Of a stretch of DNA of 9,269 nucleotides, positions 7,516 to 9,269 are shown piece by piece; within the stretch, counting starts at the first letter, position 1, and every line of letters starts with the position of its first letter. The notes below the pieces were generated by a model that was not told the DNA's origin, searched no databases, and saw only the letters and a list, made by a program, of their open reading frames with translations. A program made the translations under genes and the position numbers. The DNA is taken from NCBI GenBank assembly GCA_041628815.1, contig JBFKOL010000159.1:1-9269 (forward strand), in the 5' to 3' direction. This DNA is from JBFKOL01 sp041628815. Lineage in GTDB: Bacteria > Bacteroidota > Bacteroidia > Chitinophagales > Saprospiraceae.

Positions 7516-8667
7516 TCATTTTAATTCCAAAAGTACTTTTTTAGCATTTTCATTTTCCGGATTCAATTCTAATGATTTTTCGTATGCCTTAATGGCATTC
7601 GCGGTATCACCGGTTACCAATAGAATTTCCCCGTAGCTGTCAAAGGTGTTAAATGCATTGGGATATATTTCCGTATTCAATTTTAAGATCTTCAATGCGT
7701 CCATCGGTCTATCTCCTCTTATTAGCCTGTAGCCCAAACTATTAATCGCTGCTTCAGAGATATTATAGCCCTGGTCATCCGTATCTCCTTTCTGGATGAT
7801 GTCGAGAATGTGATCGATTCCATTTTCATAGTCCAGTAAATAGGCTAGATTCCTTGTTTGCGATAATTTGATTTTTCCGCTGATGTATTTTTCAATTAAA
7901 TCTATGGTTTCATCGGTATTTGTCCTAGCACCCCGGTATCTCAATATTTTCATCATTCTCCAGTTAATTGTGTTTTCCAGGAGTATCTGAAATTCAGTAT
8001 CTTTTTTGAACTGAGCATAATCATTAGGTGCATAATGTAAGCTTTGATGATGATGTCCTGTTTGGAATAATTCTCTCCCGGACAAATCTTCAGCCTTTCT
8101 CCCGGAGTTATAGAGGGTATCTTGAGAAACCGCTTGAAAATTATTTTTAACATAATCGGAAAAATAGGTTTGAATATCCGGTTCAATGCTAGTACTCATT
8201 TGCAACCGGGGATAATTCCGTGCATAGAGTCTATCCAATCTGCGCTGGATATCTTCGTTTTTTATGAGCTTGAATCCTGCTGACTTAAGAGCGGTATACG
8301 CTTTCGATGAAGGGTATAAAAACTCGTCCAGCGTTACATTGACCAGATCAGAGCCAAGACTGTCCGGAAATTCATCCGATGTATTTATGAGCCTTTTGAT
8401 CTTCCAGGCACTTTCCAGCCAATCGGTCATTTTTGTGAGATTATTATCAATATCCCACATGGTGTTTACCAGGTCAGAGCGAACTTCTACCAGTGCATCC
8501 AGTTCTTGCTGACGCAGTTTTCGTTGTTCGTTCCAGTTGTTTACCTGTAAGGCCAATAATATCCCGATCATGACAAGCAATATCTCGCCAATGGCATATT
8601 TCAGGTACCTGCTGGTTTTATTTTCATTCATTAGGCGGTAGCGTATTTGTCGAAAGAATTTGATCAT
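7516..8667 (-). CDS. DUF6090-type membrane protein with C-terminal TPR pair, copy 3
   Basis: A 383-residue protein, over 110 residues longer than the other two full-length copies. The N-terminus is family-typical: basic MIKFFRQIRYRLM, membrane segment about 24-42, QVNNWNEQRKLRQQE at 41-55, and the central block near 118-147 (YTALKSAGFKLIKNEDIQRRL). PNDYAQFKKDTEF is at 214-226. The extra C-terminal part contains two TPR-like helix pairs: about 305-336 (AAINSLGYRLIRGDRPMDAL) and about 339-372 (YGEILLVTGD, then AYEKSLELNPENENA). TPRs bind protein partners, and this same C-terminal type is often attached to secreted serine hydrolases in Bacteroidota. If the body is periplasmic, the TPRs would be too. 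The start is ATG without Shine-Dalgarno. A gap of 110 bp separates it from the previous copy, in which I see no clear promoter. Confidence 0.85.
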   Translation of the reverse strand: MIKFFRQIRYRLMNENKTSRYLKYAIGEILLVMIGILLALQVNNWNEQRKLRQQELDALVEVRSDLVNTMWDIDNNLTKMTDWLESAWKIKRLINTSDEFPDSLGSDLVNVTLDEFLYPSSKAYTALKSAGFKLIKNEDIQRRLDRLYARNYPRLQMSTSIEPDIQTYFSDYVKNNFQAVSQDTLYNSGRKAEDLSGRELFQTGHHHQSLHYAPNDYAQFKKDTEFQILLENTINWRMMKILRYRGARTNTDETIDLIEKYISGKIKLSQTRNLAYLLDYENGIDHILDIIQKGDTDDQGYNISEAAINSLGYRLIRGDRPMDALKILKLNTEIYPNAFNTFDSYGEILLVTGDTANAIKAYEKSLELNPENENAKKVLLELK

Positions 8668-8777
8668 AGATCAGGGCTTGGTCATAGATTTTACAAAATA
8701 GCTTATCGTCATATTGAGGGTGCATATTATTGATTATTTGCAACCACCTCATTTTCTGAGATCATTGTTTTGGGAAT

Positions 8778-9269
8778 TTAACCATTGTTTTTGGCACCAG
8801 ACAATTCAAGGATGCGATCAATGGTAGTCTTGATGGTTCTGGATTCGTTATCCGCTGTTCTTCCGAGAATATTGCGAAGATGAGTTCTTCGTTGATAAAT
8901 GAGATTTTCAAATTGTACACTTTCCAGGACTCCGGCGTCAACCCTTCGATCATCCAATATTCTATAATAATGGAAGTGCTCATTGAGAAAGGGATTATAC
9001 ACCTCTTCCACATATTTCCTTGCACTAAGTTCACCTTCCTGGTAATCTGCAAGTACATCACTCCATGATATCAGGAGCTTGCGCAGCTCTTGATTGGATA
9101 TCAATTCAAAAGAAGAAGTACTCACAAGTGATTTTATGATCCCTTGCGTAGGATTGAATGTCCAGTTACTCTTGGTTTGCATAAAGATCCTTGCAGGTAT
9201 GCTGTCTAAGTCCACAGATGCTGCTTCTATAGGAAACCTTTCTATTAAAAAATCGCATGCATCCAGGGC
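8778..9269 (-). CDS. DUF6090-type protein, copy 4, C-terminal part (5' end outside window)
   Basis: The frame is open to the right edge of the window, leaving 163 C-terminal residues; the membrane anchor expected at the N-terminus is not in view. Assignment rests on the central block NWTFNPTQGIIKSLVSTSSFELISNQELRKLL (visible residues 35-66), which parallels WTFTNANTTLIQMI...INLIRNSDLKKEL in copy 1, and on a similar helical tail (FENLIYQRRTHLRNIL, then TIKTTIDRILEL). A GTG at 9215 is an internal valine rather than a start, because the coding frame continues past it without a break. Function is unknown. It is the most upstream member of the minus-strand run seen here, and lies 110 bp from the next gene. 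Confidence 0.75.
   Translation of the reverse strand, partial: ALDACDFLIERFPIEAASVDLDSIPARIFMQTKSNWTFNPTQGIIKSLVSTSSFELISNQELRKLLISWSDVLADYQEGELSARKYVEEVYNPFLNEHFHYYRILDDRRVDAGVLESVQFENLIYQRRTHLRNILGRTADNESRTIKTTIDRILELSGAKNNG

Overview
The window looks like chromosomal DNA of a Bacteroidota bacterium, most likely a flavobacterium. The evidence is the gene content: a DUF5916 outer-membrane-type protein, four DUF6090-type membrane proteins, and a secreted serine hydrolase whose signal peptide ends in the S-F-G|Q pattern common in that phylum. No start codon has a clear Shine-Dalgarno sequence, as is usual there. Genus cannot be read from this sequence.

Layout. The left edge (1-922, plus strand) is the 3' part of a DUF5916 gene, which converges on everything else. 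All remaining genes are on the minus strand and are described here in transcription order, from the right edge leftwards: a DUF6090-type gene cut by the window edge (to 8778); a DUF6090-type gene with a C-terminal TPR pair (8667-7516); a third DUF6090-type gene (7410-6640); a VOC/glyoxalase-fold protein whose start overlaps the previous stop (6659-6255); a secreted beta-lactamase-family serine hydrolase (6170-4152); a 108-bp array of a 12-bp repeat (4036-4143); a fourth DUF6090-type gene (4003-3194); an FucP/GluP-like sugar transporter (3169-1898); and a ROK sugar kinase (1844-999).

How they may work together. The transporter and ROK kinase form a plausible uptake-and-phosphorylate pair for a free sugar. 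The DUF6090-type gene 24 bp upstream of the transporter is probably co-transcribed with it. Farther right, the DUF6090-type genes, the VOC protein and the serine hydrolase lie in one direction with gaps of about 84-110 bp or an overlap. They could be one or several transcription units. The function of DUF6090 is not known. Each full-length copy has a basic N-terminus, one membrane segment, a conserved NWNE-type motif and a divergent, probably periplasmic, body.

The points most worth a second look are the local DUF6090 family expansion with a strongly constrained membrane anchor, the strand-asymmetric 12-bp repeat filling the leader of one copy, and a ROK kinase that lacks the whole zinc-binding module. 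I found no RNA genes, insertion sequences, CRISPR arrays or convincing terminators. No intergenic stretch is longer than 150 bp.
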